From Neptunomonas antarctica (GTDB lineage: Bacteria; Pseudomonadota; Gammaproteobacteria; Pseudomonadales; Balneatricaceae): 64,000 nt of DNA. The DNA lies in NCBI RefSeq assembly GCF_001305295.1, contig NZ_LJSI01000045.1, positions 1-64,000 on the forward strand, given 5' to 3'. Of the stretch, positions 19,298-28,910 are shown in pieces (the stretch's first letter is position 1; each line of letters opens with the position of its first letter). The notes beneath the pieces are model-generated. The model saw nothing but the letters and a program-made list of their open reading frames with translations. It was not told where the DNA came from and searched no databases. A program made the translations under genes and the position numbers.

Positions 19298-20428
19298 ATG
19301 GAAGTTAACGTGCAACAAGACCCATTCAAAGATATACGCCCTTATTATGACCATGAAGTAGAGGCTGTATTACAAAATTTACTGTACGACAATGAGTTGA
19401 TTGGCGCGGTAACTCAATATCAATTTCCTTCATTACCCGCTTGGATTTCCAGGTTACTAAGGCCTGTTGTGCGTATTGGTCTTGCCCGGGAGTTTGGGGA
19501 AATTCAGTCCGTTAAGCGGTTCCAGCGTATGGTCGCTAAATATATGGCTAAAATGATAGCCCGATCGACGACCCGGCTAAGCTGTTCAGGTATGGATAAT
19601 CTTGAAGACGATGAAGCCTATCTATTTGTCTCTAATCACCGTGATATCGCGATGGATCCAGCCTTTGTCAATTGGACTCACTATCAGCGTGATTTACCGA
19701 CCGTACGGGTTGCGATTGGCGACAATCTTCTGAGTAAGCCTTATATATCTGATTTGATGCGTTTGAATAAAAGTTTCATTGTTAAACGTTCTCCTAAAGG
19801 TCCGCGTCAGATGATGGCTGCTGTGACTCAGCTTTCGGCTTATATCGATCACAGTATTCAGGAAGGTGAATCGGTTTGGATAGCGCAGCGCGAAGGTAGG
19901 GCAAAAAACGGTAATGATAAAACAGACCCTGCTCTTCTGAAAATGTTCTATATGAGTCAGCGTAAACAGCGAAGTTTTCCAGAAGCGATTAAGCGTTTGA
20001 AGATAGTGCCTGTTTCTATTTCCTATGAATTCGATCCTTGTGATCAGGCAAAGGCCAGAGAGTTAGCGGCTCATGAGCAAGACGGTGTCTATGAAAAGGG
20101 GCAGCATGAGGATATAGAAAGTATTGTGCAGGGTATTACTGGATTCAAAGGGGCGGTTCATATTCATTTCGGCGATGTTATCGTTGAGGATTTTGATTCG
20201 CCTGAAGTGCTCGCGGCTGAATTGGATCGTCAAATCCATCAAAATTATTTTTTACACCCCTCGAACTATATTGCCGCAGGTCGGCTTGAAAAGGTGACAA
20301 CCCAAGATCAAGACGCTTTTGAAAAGCGGTTTGCTGGATTAAATCATCGCGAAAGTGAAATCATGCGGCAAATGTATGCTTACCCCGTCGTTAATGCTGA
20401 ATTGAAAAAAGGTGATATGCGTGACTAA
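19298..20428 (+). CDS. PlsC-like glycerophospholipid acyltransferase with an HX5D motif
   Basis: A 376-residue protein with an LPLAT/PlsC-type domain. The core motif is [12 protein letters not shown] (112-123), giving H114-X5-D120 instead of the standard HX4D, and an EGRAKNG block follows near residues 205-212, equivalent to the EGTR block. Proteins with NHRDIxxD are a known LPLAT sub-branch; acyl donor and acceptor are unknown. No signal peptide and few hydrophobic segments, suggesting a peripheral or soluble enzyme. The ATG at 19298 directly follows an in-frame TTG. The end overlaps the moaC start region by 8 bases, so moaC is probably cotranscribed. Confidence 0.78.
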   Translation: MEVNVQQDPFKDIRPYYDHEVEAVLQNLLYDNELIGAVTQYQFPSLPAWISRLLRPVVRIGLAREFGEIQSVKRFQRMVAKYMAKMIARSTTRLSCSGMDNLEDDEAYLFVSNHRDIAMDPAFVNWTHYQRDLPTVRVAIGDNLLSKPYISDLMRLNKSFIVKRSPKGPRQMMAAVTQLSAYIDHSIQEGESVWIAQREGRAKNGNDKTDPALLKMFYMSQRKQRSFPEAIKRLKIVPVSISYEFDPCDQAKARELAAHEQDGVYEKGQHEDIESIVQGITGFKGAVHIHFGDVIVEDFDSPEVLAAELDRQIHQNYFLHPSNYIAAGRLEKVTTQDQDAFEKRFAGLNHRESEIMRQMYAYPVVNAELKKGDMRD

Positions 20429-20900
20429 ATTGACGCATTTGGATGATCAGGGCCATGCGCATATGGTGGATGTTTCTGATAAGGCGATAACGGTTCGTGA
20501 AGCACGTGCGTATGCTGAAGTAGTTATGTTACCCGAAACGCTGCAGATGATTACGTCCGGTGGTCATAAGAAAGGGGACGTGTTGGCCGTTGCCAGAATA
20601 GCGGGTATTCAAGCGGCTAAGCGAACCAGTGAACTGATACCGCTTTGTCATCCGTTAATGTTAACTAAAGTGTCTGTAGAGCTTGAGCCTGATGTGGAAA
20701 AATCAGCTATTTGTATTACTACGCTATGTCGCTTGTCGGGCCAGACGGGGGTTGAAATGGAAGCATTAACCGCAGCTACCGTGGCGGCGTTAACTTTGTA
20801 TGATATGTGCAAGGCGGTTGATAAAGGGATGGTGATTACGCAGGTTAAGGTGTTGGAAAAGAAAGGTGGTAAAAGCGGCCATTGGATAATAGAAGGTTAA
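20421..20900 (+). CDS. moaC: Cyclic pyranopterin monophosphate synthase MoaC
   Basis: A 159-residue MoaC, which with MoaA converts GTP to cyclic pyranopterin monophosphate in molybdenum cofactor synthesis. Landmarks are [31 protein letters not shown] and [17 protein letters not shown]-type sequence. The GTG at 20421 aligns with the E. coli start (TKLTH against SQLTH) and has AAGGTGAT upstream; an earlier in-frame GTG (20412) is less likely. It overlaps the upstream acyltransferase by 8 bases. Confidence 0.95.
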   Translation: MTKLTHLDDQGHAHMVDVSDKAITVREARAYAEVVMLPETLQMITSGGHKKGDVLAVARIAGIQAAKRTSELIPLCHPLMLTKVSVELEPDVEKSAICITTLCRLSGQTGVEMEALTAATVAALTLYDMCKAVDKGMVITQVKVLEKKGGKSGHWIIEG

Positions 20901-20902
20901 TG

Positions 20903-21157
20903 ATGATATCACTTGTTTTTTTTGCCAGTGTACGTGAGCAACTAGGTGTGAGCCAGGAGTGCTGGGCATGGGATGAGAGTCTTTCAACAGTAGAGGCATT
21001 ACTGGCCTCTTTGGTGAAGGCAAAAGGTGATCAGTGGGGGAAGGTGTTGTTGGTGCCTAATCTGTTGATTGCGGTTAATCAGGAGATGGCGAGTCTTAGT
21101 GCTGCTATCAGAGATGGGGATGAAATTGCTTTTTTCCCACCCGTAACAGGCGGATAA
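20903..21157 (+). CDS. moaD: Molybdopterin synthase sulfur carrier subunit MoaD
   Basis: An 84-residue ubiquitin-fold protein starting MISLVFFASVREQLG and ending FFPPVTGG. The C-terminal Gly-Gly is thiocarboxylated and donates sulfur in molybdopterin synthase. Two tandem ATG codons (20900, which overlaps the moaC TAA, and 20903); the second is 6 bases from AGAAGG. The partner moaE does not follow; the next gene is an acyltransferase. Confidence 0.93.
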   Translation: MISLVFFASVREQLGVSQECWAWDESLSTVEALLASLVKAKGDQWGKVLLVPNLLIAVNQEMASLSAAIRDGDEIAFFPPVTGG

Positions 21158-21160
21158 TTA

Positions 21161-21916
21161 ATGGTACAGCAAGACAAAACGGCATTGGGGTATCTTCGGG
21201 CGGCTCTTTATTATCTGGCATTTTATCCTGCCACGGTATTCTATAGTGTGTTGTGTGTGGTTGTTGCGCGGCCACTTCCTTTTCGTCAGCGTTTCAAGTT
21301 TGTAACTCAAATCAACTATTTTTATATTGCCTGGTTGCGTATTTGCTGTGGTGTGAAGCTGCAGGTGGAAGGGTTGGAAAATTTGCCGAAAGAAGGGGCT
21401 TATGTGGCGATTTCTAATCATCAGAGCGAATGGGAGACTATTTACTTTCAAATCTTGATTCGTCCTCAGTGTATTGTTTTGAAGAAAGAAATTTTAAAAA
21501 TGCCATTTTTTGGTTGGGCAATGGGCTTATTGGATCCTATTGCGTTGGATAGAAGCCAGAAACGTGGCGCGTTGAAGGCGTTGCTGTCAGAAGGTAAAGA
21601 CCGCTTAGGTAGAGGTATTCCGATTGTTATTTTTCCTCAGGGAACCCGATTGGCGGTGGGTGAGCGAGGCAAATTTAATAAAGGTGGAGCGATGTTGGCG
21701 GTAAGCTCTGAAGTACCTGTGGTGCCGATTGCGCATAACGCAGGTGTGTACTGGCCTGGAAAAAGCTTCATTAAATATCCCGGCACTATTATATTACGTA
21801 TAGGTAAGCCAGTTGCTTCTGTTGGGCGCAGTGTTGATGAAGTGCATGCAGAATCGGTGGGCTGGTTGCTTGAGCAAATGGATCAGCTTGAAGCCCCCGA
21901 AGCTACAAAAGTGTAG
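21161..21916 (+). CDS. plsC: 1-acyl-sn-glycerol-3-phosphate acyltransferase (PlsC family)
   Basis: A 251-residue membrane-associated acyltransferase that probably makes phosphatidic acid from lysophosphatidic acid and acyl-ACP or acyl-CoA. An N-terminal hydrophobic segment (about residues 12-35) is followed by NHQSEWE (86-92), where the usual HX4D aspartate is glutamate, and by FPQGTR (about 163-168). The HX4E variant is known in this branch of the family. It follows moaD by 3 bases, so it lies in the acyltransferase-moaC-moaD-plsC operon, closed by a terminator. Confidence 0.88.
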   Translation: MVQQDKTALGYLRAALYYLAFYPATVFYSVLCVVVARPLPFRQRFKFVTQINYFYIAWLRICCGVKLQVEGLENLPKEGAYVAISNHQSEWETIYFQILIRPQCIVLKKEILKMPFFGWAMGLLDPIALDRSQKRGALKALLSEGKDRLGRGIPIVIFPQGTRLAVGERGKFNKGGAMLAVSSEVPVVPIAHNAGVYWPGKSFIKYPGTIILRIGKPVASVGRSVDEVHAESVGWLLEQMDQLEAPEATKV

Positions 21917-21933
21917 GCGCTAATAAGTTTAAA

Positions 21934-21966
21934 AAATAAAAAACCGCCAATCGGCGGTTTTTTTGT
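21934..21966. terminator. Bidirectional terminator between plsC and fabB
   Basis: An A-rich run, CCGCC, loop AATC, GGCGG and a T-run. It lies between the convergent plsC and fabB and can serve both. Confidence 0.92.
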
Positions 21967-21977
21967 GGCTGATTCTA

Positions 21978-23195
21978 TTAGTCTTCGAAGCGTTGGAATA
22001 CCAGTGTTGAGTTGGTGCCGCCAAAGCCGAAGCTGTTAGACATCACGCGATCTAGCTTAATGTTATCGATGCGTTCGGTAACGATAGGTATGCCTGCCGC
22101 TTCCGGGTCGAGTTCGTCGATATTAGCAGAGGCGCAAATAAAGTCATTCTCCATCATCAGAAGACTGTAGATTGCTTCTTGCGCGCCAGTGGCGCCCAGT
22201 GAGTGACCTGTCAGTGATTTGGTGGAGCTGACAGGTGGCATCTCATCGCTAAAGGTGTTCTTCATTGCTTTGAGTTCTTGCATATCACCGGCTGGAGTTG
22301 AAGTGCCATGCGAGTTGATGTAATCAATTTTACCATCAACGGTACTCATTGCTTGCAGCATGCAGCGCATTGCGCCTTCACCTGAAGGGGCGACCATGTC
22401 GTAGCCATCAGAGGTTGCGCCGTAGCCGACTAATTCGCCGTAAATTTTAGCACCGCGTGCTTTAGCGTGTTCCAGTTCTTCTAATACCAGCATGCCAGCA
22501 CCGCCGGCAATAACGAAACCGTCTCGATTGGCATCATATGCACGGGATGCTTTTTCCGGTGTATCGTTGTATTTGCTGGATAGCGCGCCCATGGCATCGA
22601 ACATCACAGTAAGAGACCAGTGGAGTTCTTCACCACCGCCGGCAAAAACAATATCCTGCTTGCCCATCTGGATCTGTTCCATCGCATTGCCGATGCAGTG
22701 AGCACTGGTGGCGCAAGCCGAGGTAATGGAGTAATTAATGCCTTTGATTTTGAAAGGTGTCGCCAGGCAAGCTGATACCGTGCTACCCATAGTGCGGGTG
22801 ACGCGATAAGGCCCTACTCGACGCACACCCTTTGTGCGTAGAATATCTGCACTCTCAACGATATCCGCAGAGGAAGCGCCACCAGAGCCTGCAATCAGTC
22901 CTGTGCGAACATTTGAAACCTGATCGTCGCTGAGTTGAGCGTCTTTAATGGCCTGATCCATTGCCAGATAAGAATACGCGGCAGCATTGCCCATAAAACG
23001 ACGCAGTTTACGGTCGATCAGCGCATCCAGATCAATATCGATGCTACCGGCTACATGACTGCGAAACCCAAGTTCTTTGTACTCTTCCTGAAACTTAATG
23101 CCGGAACGGCCTTGTTTCAATGAATCAAGTACAGTTTCTTTATCGTTACCCAGGCAGGATACGATACCCATTCCTGTCACTACAACGCGTCGCAT
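21978..23195 (-). CDS. fabB: Beta-ketoacyl-ACP synthase I
   Basis: A 405-residue KAS I. The catalytic triad is Cys161 (SACATSAHC), His296 ([11 protein letters not shown]) and His331 (KSLTGHSLG). FabB elongates the cis-3-decenoyl-ACP made by FabA and so commits acyl chains to unsaturated fatty acids. AGGAGA lies 8 bases before the ATG. It lies downstream of fabA on the same strand, with a 111-base gap that contains a hairpin, so the pair probably forms one operon. Confidence 0.97.
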   Translation of the reverse strand: MRRVVVTGMGIVSCLGNDKETVLDSLKQGRSGIKFQEEYKELGFRSHVAGSIDIDLDALIDRKLRRFMGNAAAYSYLAMDQAIKDAQLSDDQVSNVRTGLIAGSGGASSADIVESADILRTKGVRRVGPYRVTRTMGSTVSACLATPFKIKGINYSITSACATSAHCIGNAMEQIQMGKQDIVFAGGGEELHWSLTVMFDAMGALSSKYNDTPEKASRAYDANRDGFVIAGGAGMLVLEELEHAKARGAKIYGELVGYGATSDGYDMVAPSGEGAMRCMLQAMSTVDGKIDYINSHGTSTPAGDMQELKAMKNTFSDEMPPVSSTKSLTGHSLGATGAQEAIYSLLMMENDFICASANIDELDPEAAGIPIVTERIDNIKLDRVMSNSFGFGGTNSTLVFQRFED

Positions 23196-23258
23196 ATGTT
23201 GTATCTCCTGTTAATAGGATCTGCTTTTTATTTGTTAGAGGATATTATTGTCCGTAAA

Positions 23259-23289
23259 GCCCACCATAAATTTAATCGGTGTGGTGGGC
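23259..23289 (-). other. Stem-loop in the fabA-fabB spacer
   Basis: GCCCACCA (23259-23266) and TGGTGGGC (23282-23289) form an 8 bp perfect stem with a 15-base loop. No T-run follows in the transcript direction. It may be an mRNA processing or stability element that separates fabA and fabB expression (inference). Confidence 0.5.
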
Positions 23290-23306
23290 AGGACTGAGTA
23301 ATATTC

Positions 23307-23822
23307 TTAGAAGCTGTCAGTCGACGTGAACAAGCCAACGCGCAGGTCTTTGGCGGTATATATTACACGACCATCGACAGAAACGGTGCCGTCGGCAATG
23401 CCCATGACCAATTTACGTTCGATGACACGTTTTAATTCTATATGGTAAGTTACTTTTTTGGCAGTGGGTAGCACTTGTCCGGTGAACTTTACATCTCCCG
23501 ATCCTAAGGCGCGCCCGCGACCTTTGTTGCCACGCCAGCCAAGATAAAAGCCAACAATCTGCCACATGGCATCCAGTCCCAAACAGCCCGGCATTACCGG
23601 ATCGGTCGGGAAATGACATTCAAAAAACCAGAGGTCGGGATGAATGTCGAGTTCGGCAATGATTTCACCTTTGCCATACTGTCCACCATCGTCAGAAATG
23701 CTGGTGATGCGATCCATCATCAGCATGTTGCCGATCGGAAGTCGTGCGTTGCCCGGTCCAAACATTTCGCCGTGCCCGCATTTCAACAGGTCTTCGCGTT
23801 CAAAAGAGGAAGCTTTAGTCAT
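23307..23822 (-). CDS. fabA: 3-hydroxydecanoyl-ACP dehydratase/isomerase
   Basis: A 171-residue FabA hot-dog fold enzyme that dehydrates 3-hydroxydecanoyl-ACP and isomerises trans-2- to cis-3-decenoyl-ACP. The active-site His70 ([13 protein letters not shown]) and Asp84 (LGLDAMWQ) fall at the same numbers as in E. coli. Operon partner fabB lies downstream. A candidate -10 lies about 47 bases upstream. Confidence 0.97.
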   Translation of the reverse strand: MTKASSFEREDLLKCGHGEMFGPGNARLPIGNMLMMDRITSISDDGGQYGKGEIIAELDIHPDLWFFECHFPTDPVMPGCLGLDAMWQIVGFYLGWRGNKGRGRALGSGDVKFTGQVLPTAKKVTYHIELKRVIERKLVMGIADGTVSVDGRVIYTAKDLRVGLFTSTDSF

Positions 23823-23868
23823 GTGGAACCTGTTTATCTAGAGAAATTGTCGTCAAAAATATCGATTG

Positions 23869-23897
23869 ATTATACCGGTTTGGAGTGCCGGAGGCAC
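23869..23897 (-). promoter_or_regulatory. Candidate fabA promoter with operator-like repeat
   Basis: A minus-strand TATAAT (23869-23874) lacks a recognisable -35; the place where it should be is covered by the inverted repeat GTGCCGGAGGCAC. That arrangement suits a promoter controlled by a DNA-binding regulator. I cannot match the repeat to FabR, FadR or DesT sites. Confidence 0.35.
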
Positions 23898-24080
23898 GGT
23901 TTGAGTCAGGTAAATTGATCGAAATAGCGTTTTTTCTTGTTTGAGATGATAGTTTTTTGAATGAAGTAGGCTTTCTTGGATGCTGAGGGCCATTGCTGTG
24001 GCTTGAATTTTTTGGAATAAAATCTATTCGTTAGCGATAAATAGAGCTATTTGAGTTAATTATTTACAAGGGAGTAAAGA

Positions 24081-24108
24081 GTAGGCAGGATTTGAATTTC
24101 CTGCCTAC
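24081..24108 (-). terminator. Perfect hairpin downstream of ispB
   Basis: GTAGGCAGGA (24081-24090), 8-base loop, TCCTGCCTAC (24099-24108): a 10 bp perfect stem about 55 bases beyond the ispB stop. In the ispB direction the next bases are TCTTTACTCCC, a poor U-tract, so it may be a 3'-end stabiliser rather than a full intrinsic terminator. Confidence 0.5.
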
Positions 24109-24162
24109 TTTGATTCTGCTATCAAAACAGAGTAAAAATGTGTTCCATTATTTGTTTGCATA

Positions 24163-25131
24163 TCAGGCGTTTCGATTAACGGCAATATGTGCAAGGAGTG
24201 TCAGTGTTTCTTTGAAAGAAGATTCAGGTAATGCGGCCAGGGCGGCGATTGCAAGGTCGGCTTGTGCCAGCGCTTTTTCTTGAGTGTACTCAATGGCACC
24301 TGTCTGTCGAACAATCTCAATGACGGGTTTTAAGTCGTCTAGTCCGCCCTTGCGAATGGTTTTTCGTATGAGTTGTCGGTCTTCTTCGGAGGCTGCTTTC
24401 ATCGCCTGAATCAGAGGTAAAGTGGGTTTTCCCTCAGCTAAATCGTCGCCCACATTTTTGCCCATTTCTTCCGCAGTCGAGAGGTAATCCATGACATCAT
24501 CAACTAATTGAAAAGCAATACCTAGATGGCGGCCGTAATTGCGCAGTGCTTCTTGTTGTTCTTTCGGGGCGTTAGCCAAAATCGCGCCAACTTCAGTGGC
24601 GGCCTCAAAGAGCATGGCGGTTTTGCCGATGATTACCTGCATATAGGCGTCTTCGGTAGTGTCGGGATTGCGGCAGTTTAAGAGTTGCAGTACTTCGCCT
24701 TCTGCAATCACATTAGTCGCATTAGATATGACGGCCATAATTGGCATGCTGCCGATTTCAACCATAATCTGGAATGCGCGAGAGTATAGAAAATCTCCGA
24801 CTAAAACGCTGGGAGCGTTGCCCCATTTTGCATTGGCAGTATCTTTGCCGCGACGTAGATCTGAGTTATCTACCACGTCGTCATGCAGCAGCGTTGCCGT
24901 GTGAATGAATTCAATCACCGCAGAAAGCGAAATATGATGCTTGCCTGAATATTGGCAGGCGTTGGCTGCTAAAAGTACCAATAAGGGTCTCAGGCGCTTA
25001 CCGCCGCTCTCGACAATATAGTGTCCGATCTTTTCGACGAGCGGAACATTTGATCCTAAATGATTGATTATATAATCATTTACAGATGCGAATTGTGGTT
25101 CTATAGCTGGATTTAATTGATATGGCTGCAT
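24163..25131 (-). CDS. ispB: Octaprenyl diphosphate synthase (polyprenyl synthetase)
   Basis: A 322-residue trans-polyprenyl diphosphate synthase giving the ubiquinone/menaquinone side chain. The two aspartate-rich Mg-binding motifs are DDVVD (84-88) and DDVMD (211-215), and GGKRLRP precedes the first. Length matches E. coli IspB (323). The ATG at 25131 is chosen over earlier in-frame ATGs because it gives the family-length protein; its Shine-Dalgarno is weak. Divergent from rplU, as in many gammaproteobacteria. Chain length cannot be fixed from sequence alone. Confidence 0.93.
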   Translation of the reverse strand: MQPYQLNPAIEPQFASVNDYIINHLGSNVPLVEKIGHYIVESGGKRLRPLLVLLAANACQYSGKHHISLSAVIEFIHTATLLHDDVVDNSDLRRGKDTANAKWGNAPSVLVGDFLYSRAFQIMVEIGSMPIMAVISNATNVIAEGEVLQLLNCRNPDTTEDAYMQVIIGKTAMLFEAATEVGAILANAPKEQQEALRNYGRHLGIAFQLVDDVMDYLSTAEEMGKNVGDDLAEGKPTLPLIQAMKAASEEDRQLIRKTIRKGGLDDLKPVIEIVRQTGAIEYTQEKALAQADLAIAALAALPESSFKETLTLLAHIAVNRNA

Positions 25132-25224
25132 GCGACACTTAATTATCATAATATGGGCAATAGCGGGCATGCTAGGTGTTGCTGAGTAGAGTGTCAAGAA
25201 TTGACAGTGCAGACTGCAAATTGC

Positions 25225-25253
25225 TTGAGTTATTCATCTGATTGCTTTAAAAT
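25225..25253 (+). promoter_or_regulatory. Sigma70 promoter of rplU-rpmA
   Basis: -35 TTGAGT (25225-25230), 17-base spacer, -10 TAAAAT (25248-25253), about 100 bases before rplU. Confidence 0.6.
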
Positions 25254-25355
25254 CTCGCGCCCTGAGCTTATCCAACTTAGCTCCCTACCATATGGGTTGT
25301 CCATTAGAAGTAGGCTTCGTTTTAGTAGCCGGATAAGCGTAAATTGGAGAAGTAA

Positions 25356-25667
25356 ATGTTCGCAGTAATCGTAAGCGGTGGAAAGCAGTACCGAGTGAAG
25401 GAAGGTTATACTCTTAAGCTAGAGAAATTGTCAGCTGAAGCTGGTACTAGCATTGAGTTTGATCGTGTTCTGATGGTCGGCAATGGCGATGACGTTAAGG
25501 TTGGCTTGCCGACTGTTGAAGGCGCTAAAGTCACTGCTGAGGTGATCGGTAATGGTCGTGGCGCTAAAGTAACGATCATTAAATTCCGTCGTCGTAAGCA
25601 CAGCATGACGCGTCAGGGCCACCGTCAGTGGTTTACTGAAGTTAAAATTACTGGAATCAGCGCATAA
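25356..25667 (+). CDS. rplU: 50S ribosomal protein L21
   Basis: A 103-residue L21, same length as in E. coli. [17 protein letters not shown] begins it and [17 protein letters not shown] lies near the end. Cotranscribed with rpmA, 23 bases downstream. TTGGAGAAG lies upstream of the ATG. Confidence 0.97.
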   Translation: MFAVIVSGGKQYRVKEGYTLKLEKLSAEAGTSIEFDRVLMVGNGDDVKVGLPTVEGAKVTAEVIGNGRGAKVTIIKFRRRKHSMTRQGHRQWFTEVKITGISA

Positions 25668-25690
25668 GCTGCGTTGACGGGAGATAGAAA

Positions 25691-25948
25691 ATGGCTCATA
25701 AGAAAGCGGGTGGTTCTACTCGAAATGGTCGCGATTCACAATCCAAGCGTTTAGGTGTTAAGCGTTTTGGTGGGCAGATCGTGGTCGCAGGTAACATTAT
25801 TGTTCGTCAGCGTGGTACGCATTTTCATGCAGGTACCAACATGGGTCTTGGAAAAGATCATACTCTGTTTGCTAAAGCAGACGGTGTGGTTAAATTCGAA
25901 GTCAAAGGCGCGAAAAACCGTAAATTCGTCAGCATCGTTCCAGCGTAA
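25691..25948 (+). CDS. rpmA: 50S ribosomal protein L27
   Basis: An 85-residue L27 whose N-terminus ([20 protein letters not shown]) reaches the peptidyl transferase centre. Begins directly with MAHKKAGG, with no N-terminal extension of the type cleaved in Firmicutes. A terminator follows, then obgE. Confidence 0.97.
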   Translation: MAHKKAGGSTRNGRDSQSKRLGVKRFGGQIVVAGNIIVRQRGTHFHAGTNMGLGKDHTLFAKADGVVKFEVKGAKNRKFVSIVPA

Positions 25949-25964
25949 AAACTGGCTTTGTTGC

Positions 25965-26000
25965 TGAAAAAAGCTCCGCTGTGCGGGGCTTTTTTTGTTT
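25965..26000 (+). terminator. Intrinsic terminator after rpmA
   Basis: AAAAAAGCTCCGC, loop TGT, GCGGGGCTTTTTTT, with one G-T pair in the stem. It separates rplU-rpmA from obgE-proB, though read-through is possible since no good promoter is obvious before obgE. Confidence 0.88.
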
Positions 26001-26049
26001 CTGATCAGTACTCGCGCTATGCTTAAGCGGGACTGTTCTTGGGAGGTAG

Positions 26050-27261
<1,212 letters not shown>

Positions 27262-27276
27262 GTGTAGCCGGTAGGA

Positions 27277-28407
27277 ATGGATGTGACAGTAAGTCGAGAT
27301 AAATTGCAAAAGGCGCGTCGCTGGGTTGTTAAAATTGGCAGTGCTTTGTTGACCAATGATGGTCAGGGTTTGGATGCAGAGGCGATCGGTCGCTGGGTGG
27401 ATCAATTAGCGGCGCTGAGAGCGCAGGGGATGGAGATTGTTCTGGTGTCCTCTGGAGCAGTGGCAGAAGGTATGACTCGGCTTGGTTGGCTTGTACGCCC
27501 GAAAGAATTGAATCGCCTGCAAGCGGCGGCTGCGGTTGGTCAGATGGGGTTGGTGCAGGCGTACGAGGCTAACTTTCAGCGCCATGGTACGCATACGGCT
27601 CAGATTTTATTAACACATGATGATCTCACTAATCGTAATCGTTACCTGAACGCCCGGGCCACGCTCAAAACTCTGCTGGAAATGGGGGTTGTTCCGGTGG
27701 TCAATGAAAATGATACGGTGGTAACGGATGAATTTCGCTTTGGTGACAATGATACGTTAGCTGCATTGGTGGCAAATCTGATTGAAGCGGACGCTGTGAT
27801 CTTGCTGACTGATCAGTTGGGTTTGTATACGGCGGATCCTCGCTTTGATCCTAAGGCTGAATTAATTTCTGAAGCGCGTGCAGAAGATGAGTCGCTGGTG
27901 GCGATGGCGGGTGACGGTGGTAAGTTAGGTCGTGGTGGTATGGCGACCAAGGTGAGAGCGGCTAAACTTGCGGCGCGATCGGGGGCTGTTACGCTGATCG
28001 CTAGCGGGCGGGAAGATAATGTTTTGCTGCGGCTGAAGCAGGGCGATGTGCTTGGAACCTTGTTGGTGCCTGAGCGTACGCCTATGGTGGCTAGAAAGCA
28101 GTGGTTGGCGGGGCATCTACAAGCACGGGGAACCCTGGTGTTGGACGCTGGGGCGGTTTTGGCGTTGACTGAGCGCGGTAAGAGTTTGCTGCCAGCAGGT
28201 GTGCGGAGTTTGTCTGGTGCTTTTACGCGTGGCGAGATGGTGTTACTCACGGATGAGGCGGGTAAAGTGGTAGCGCGAGGTTTAGCGAATTATGGAGCGG
28301 AAGATGCTCGTAAGATTGTGGGCAAACCCAGTGCTTTGATATCTGCTGCCCTGGGCTATATTAGTGAGGAAGAGTTGGTTCATAGGGATAACCTTGTGCT
28401 GGTTTGA
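27277..28407 (+). CDS. proB: Glutamate 5-kinase
   Basis: A 376-residue ProB that phosphorylates glutamate as the first step of proline synthesis. The amino-acid kinase domain covers about residues 1-260 ([44 protein letters not shown], and [15 protein letters not shown]), and a PUA domain the last 100 residues. The partner proA is not adjacent. TAGGAATGG precedes the start. Confidence 0.95.
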   Translation: MDVTVSRDKLQKARRWVVKIGSALLTNDGQGLDAEAIGRWVDQLAALRAQGMEIVLVSSGAVAEGMTRLGWLVRPKELNRLQAAAAVGQMGLVQAYEANFQRHGTHTAQILLTHDDLTNRNRYLNARATLKTLLEMGVVPVVNENDTVVTDEFRFGDNDTLAALVANLIEADAVILLTDQLGLYTADPRFDPKAELISEARAEDESLVAMAGDGGKLGRGGMATKVRAAKLAARSGAVTLIASGREDNVLLRLKQGDVLGTLLVPERTPMVARKQWLAGHLQARGTLVLDAGAVLALTERGKSLLPAGVRSLSGAFTRGEMVLLTDEAGKVVARGLANYGAEDARKIVGKPSALISAALGYISEEELVHRDNLVLV

Positions 28408-28436
28408 TGGCGTTAAGACCGGCAAAAAGCAGACAC

Positions 28437-28464
28437 AAAAAAACCGGCAATTGCCGGTTTTTTT
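28437..28464. terminator. Bidirectional terminator between proB and rpsT
   Basis: The palindrome ACCGGCAATTGCCGGT flanked by A- and T-runs. It serves the convergent proB and rpsT. Confidence 0.92.
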
Positions 28465-28479
28465 AACAGACGTTGGTGA

Positions 28480-28743
28480 TTAAGCCATTGCCTTGATACG
28501 TGTGTTCATGCGGCTCTTGCTACGTGCAATTTTGTTTTTCTCAAAAATGCCTTTAGTAACAGCGGAGTCCATGATTGGCTGCGCTATTTTGAATGCTTCA
28601 TTAGCGGCAGCTTTGTCACCGCCAGCGATAGCTGCAGTAACTTTTTTGATGTACGTACGAACCATGGAGCGGAGGCTAGCATTATGCTGACGACGTTTCT
28701 CCGACTGGCGAGCGCGTTTACGAGATCCTGCGGAGTTAGCCAC
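28480..28743 (-). CDS. rpsT: 30S ribosomal protein S20
   Basis: An 87-residue, lysine/arginine-rich helical S20. [20 protein letters not shown] begins the protein after a GTG start; GAAGGAG lies 7 bases upstream. E. coli rpsT also uses a non-ATG codon (UUG), which is part of its autoregulation; the GTG here may play a similar role (inference). Convergent with proB and divergent from murJ. Confidence 0.96.
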   Translation of the reverse strand: MANSAGSRKRARQSEKRRQHNASLRSMVRTYIKKVTAAIAGGDKAAANEAFKIAQPIMDSAVTKGIFEKNKIARSKSRMNTRIKAMA

Positions 28744-28808
28744 AATCCGGCTCCTTCTAAAATAGGGTTAGTATCTATCTGGTAAATCACCAGAATTTGA
28801 GACGCAAG

Positions 28809-28837
28809 ATTATTCATATTTTTTCGCTCGCTGTCAA
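28809..28837 (-). promoter_or_regulatory. Sigma70 promoter of rpsT
   Basis: On the minus strand: -35 TTGACA (28832-28837), 17-base spacer, -10 AATAAT (28809-28814). It lies about 65 bases before the rpsT start codon. Confidence 0.72.
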
Positions 28838-28910
28838 CAAAAAACAAGAAAGTTTATTTCTAAATCGATAAGATGCATGGCGTAAATAGTTTTATATTGA
28901 AGGGAATGAT

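Larger units (their letters stand above)
23823..24162. other. 340-base gap between fabA and ispB
   Basis: No convincing gene. From the fabA side it holds a minus-strand TATAAT (23869-23874) with an inverted repeat GTGCC-GGA-GGCAC (23885-23897) at the -35 position, then A/T-rich sequence without evident signals, then a perfect hairpin (24081-24108) downstream of ispB. Confidence 0.6.

Noticed and set aside
27813-28250. 145-residue minus-strand open frame over proB
   Set aside because: Antisense shadow of ProB, rich in Ser/Arg/Pro as expected from reverse reading of a conserved gene.
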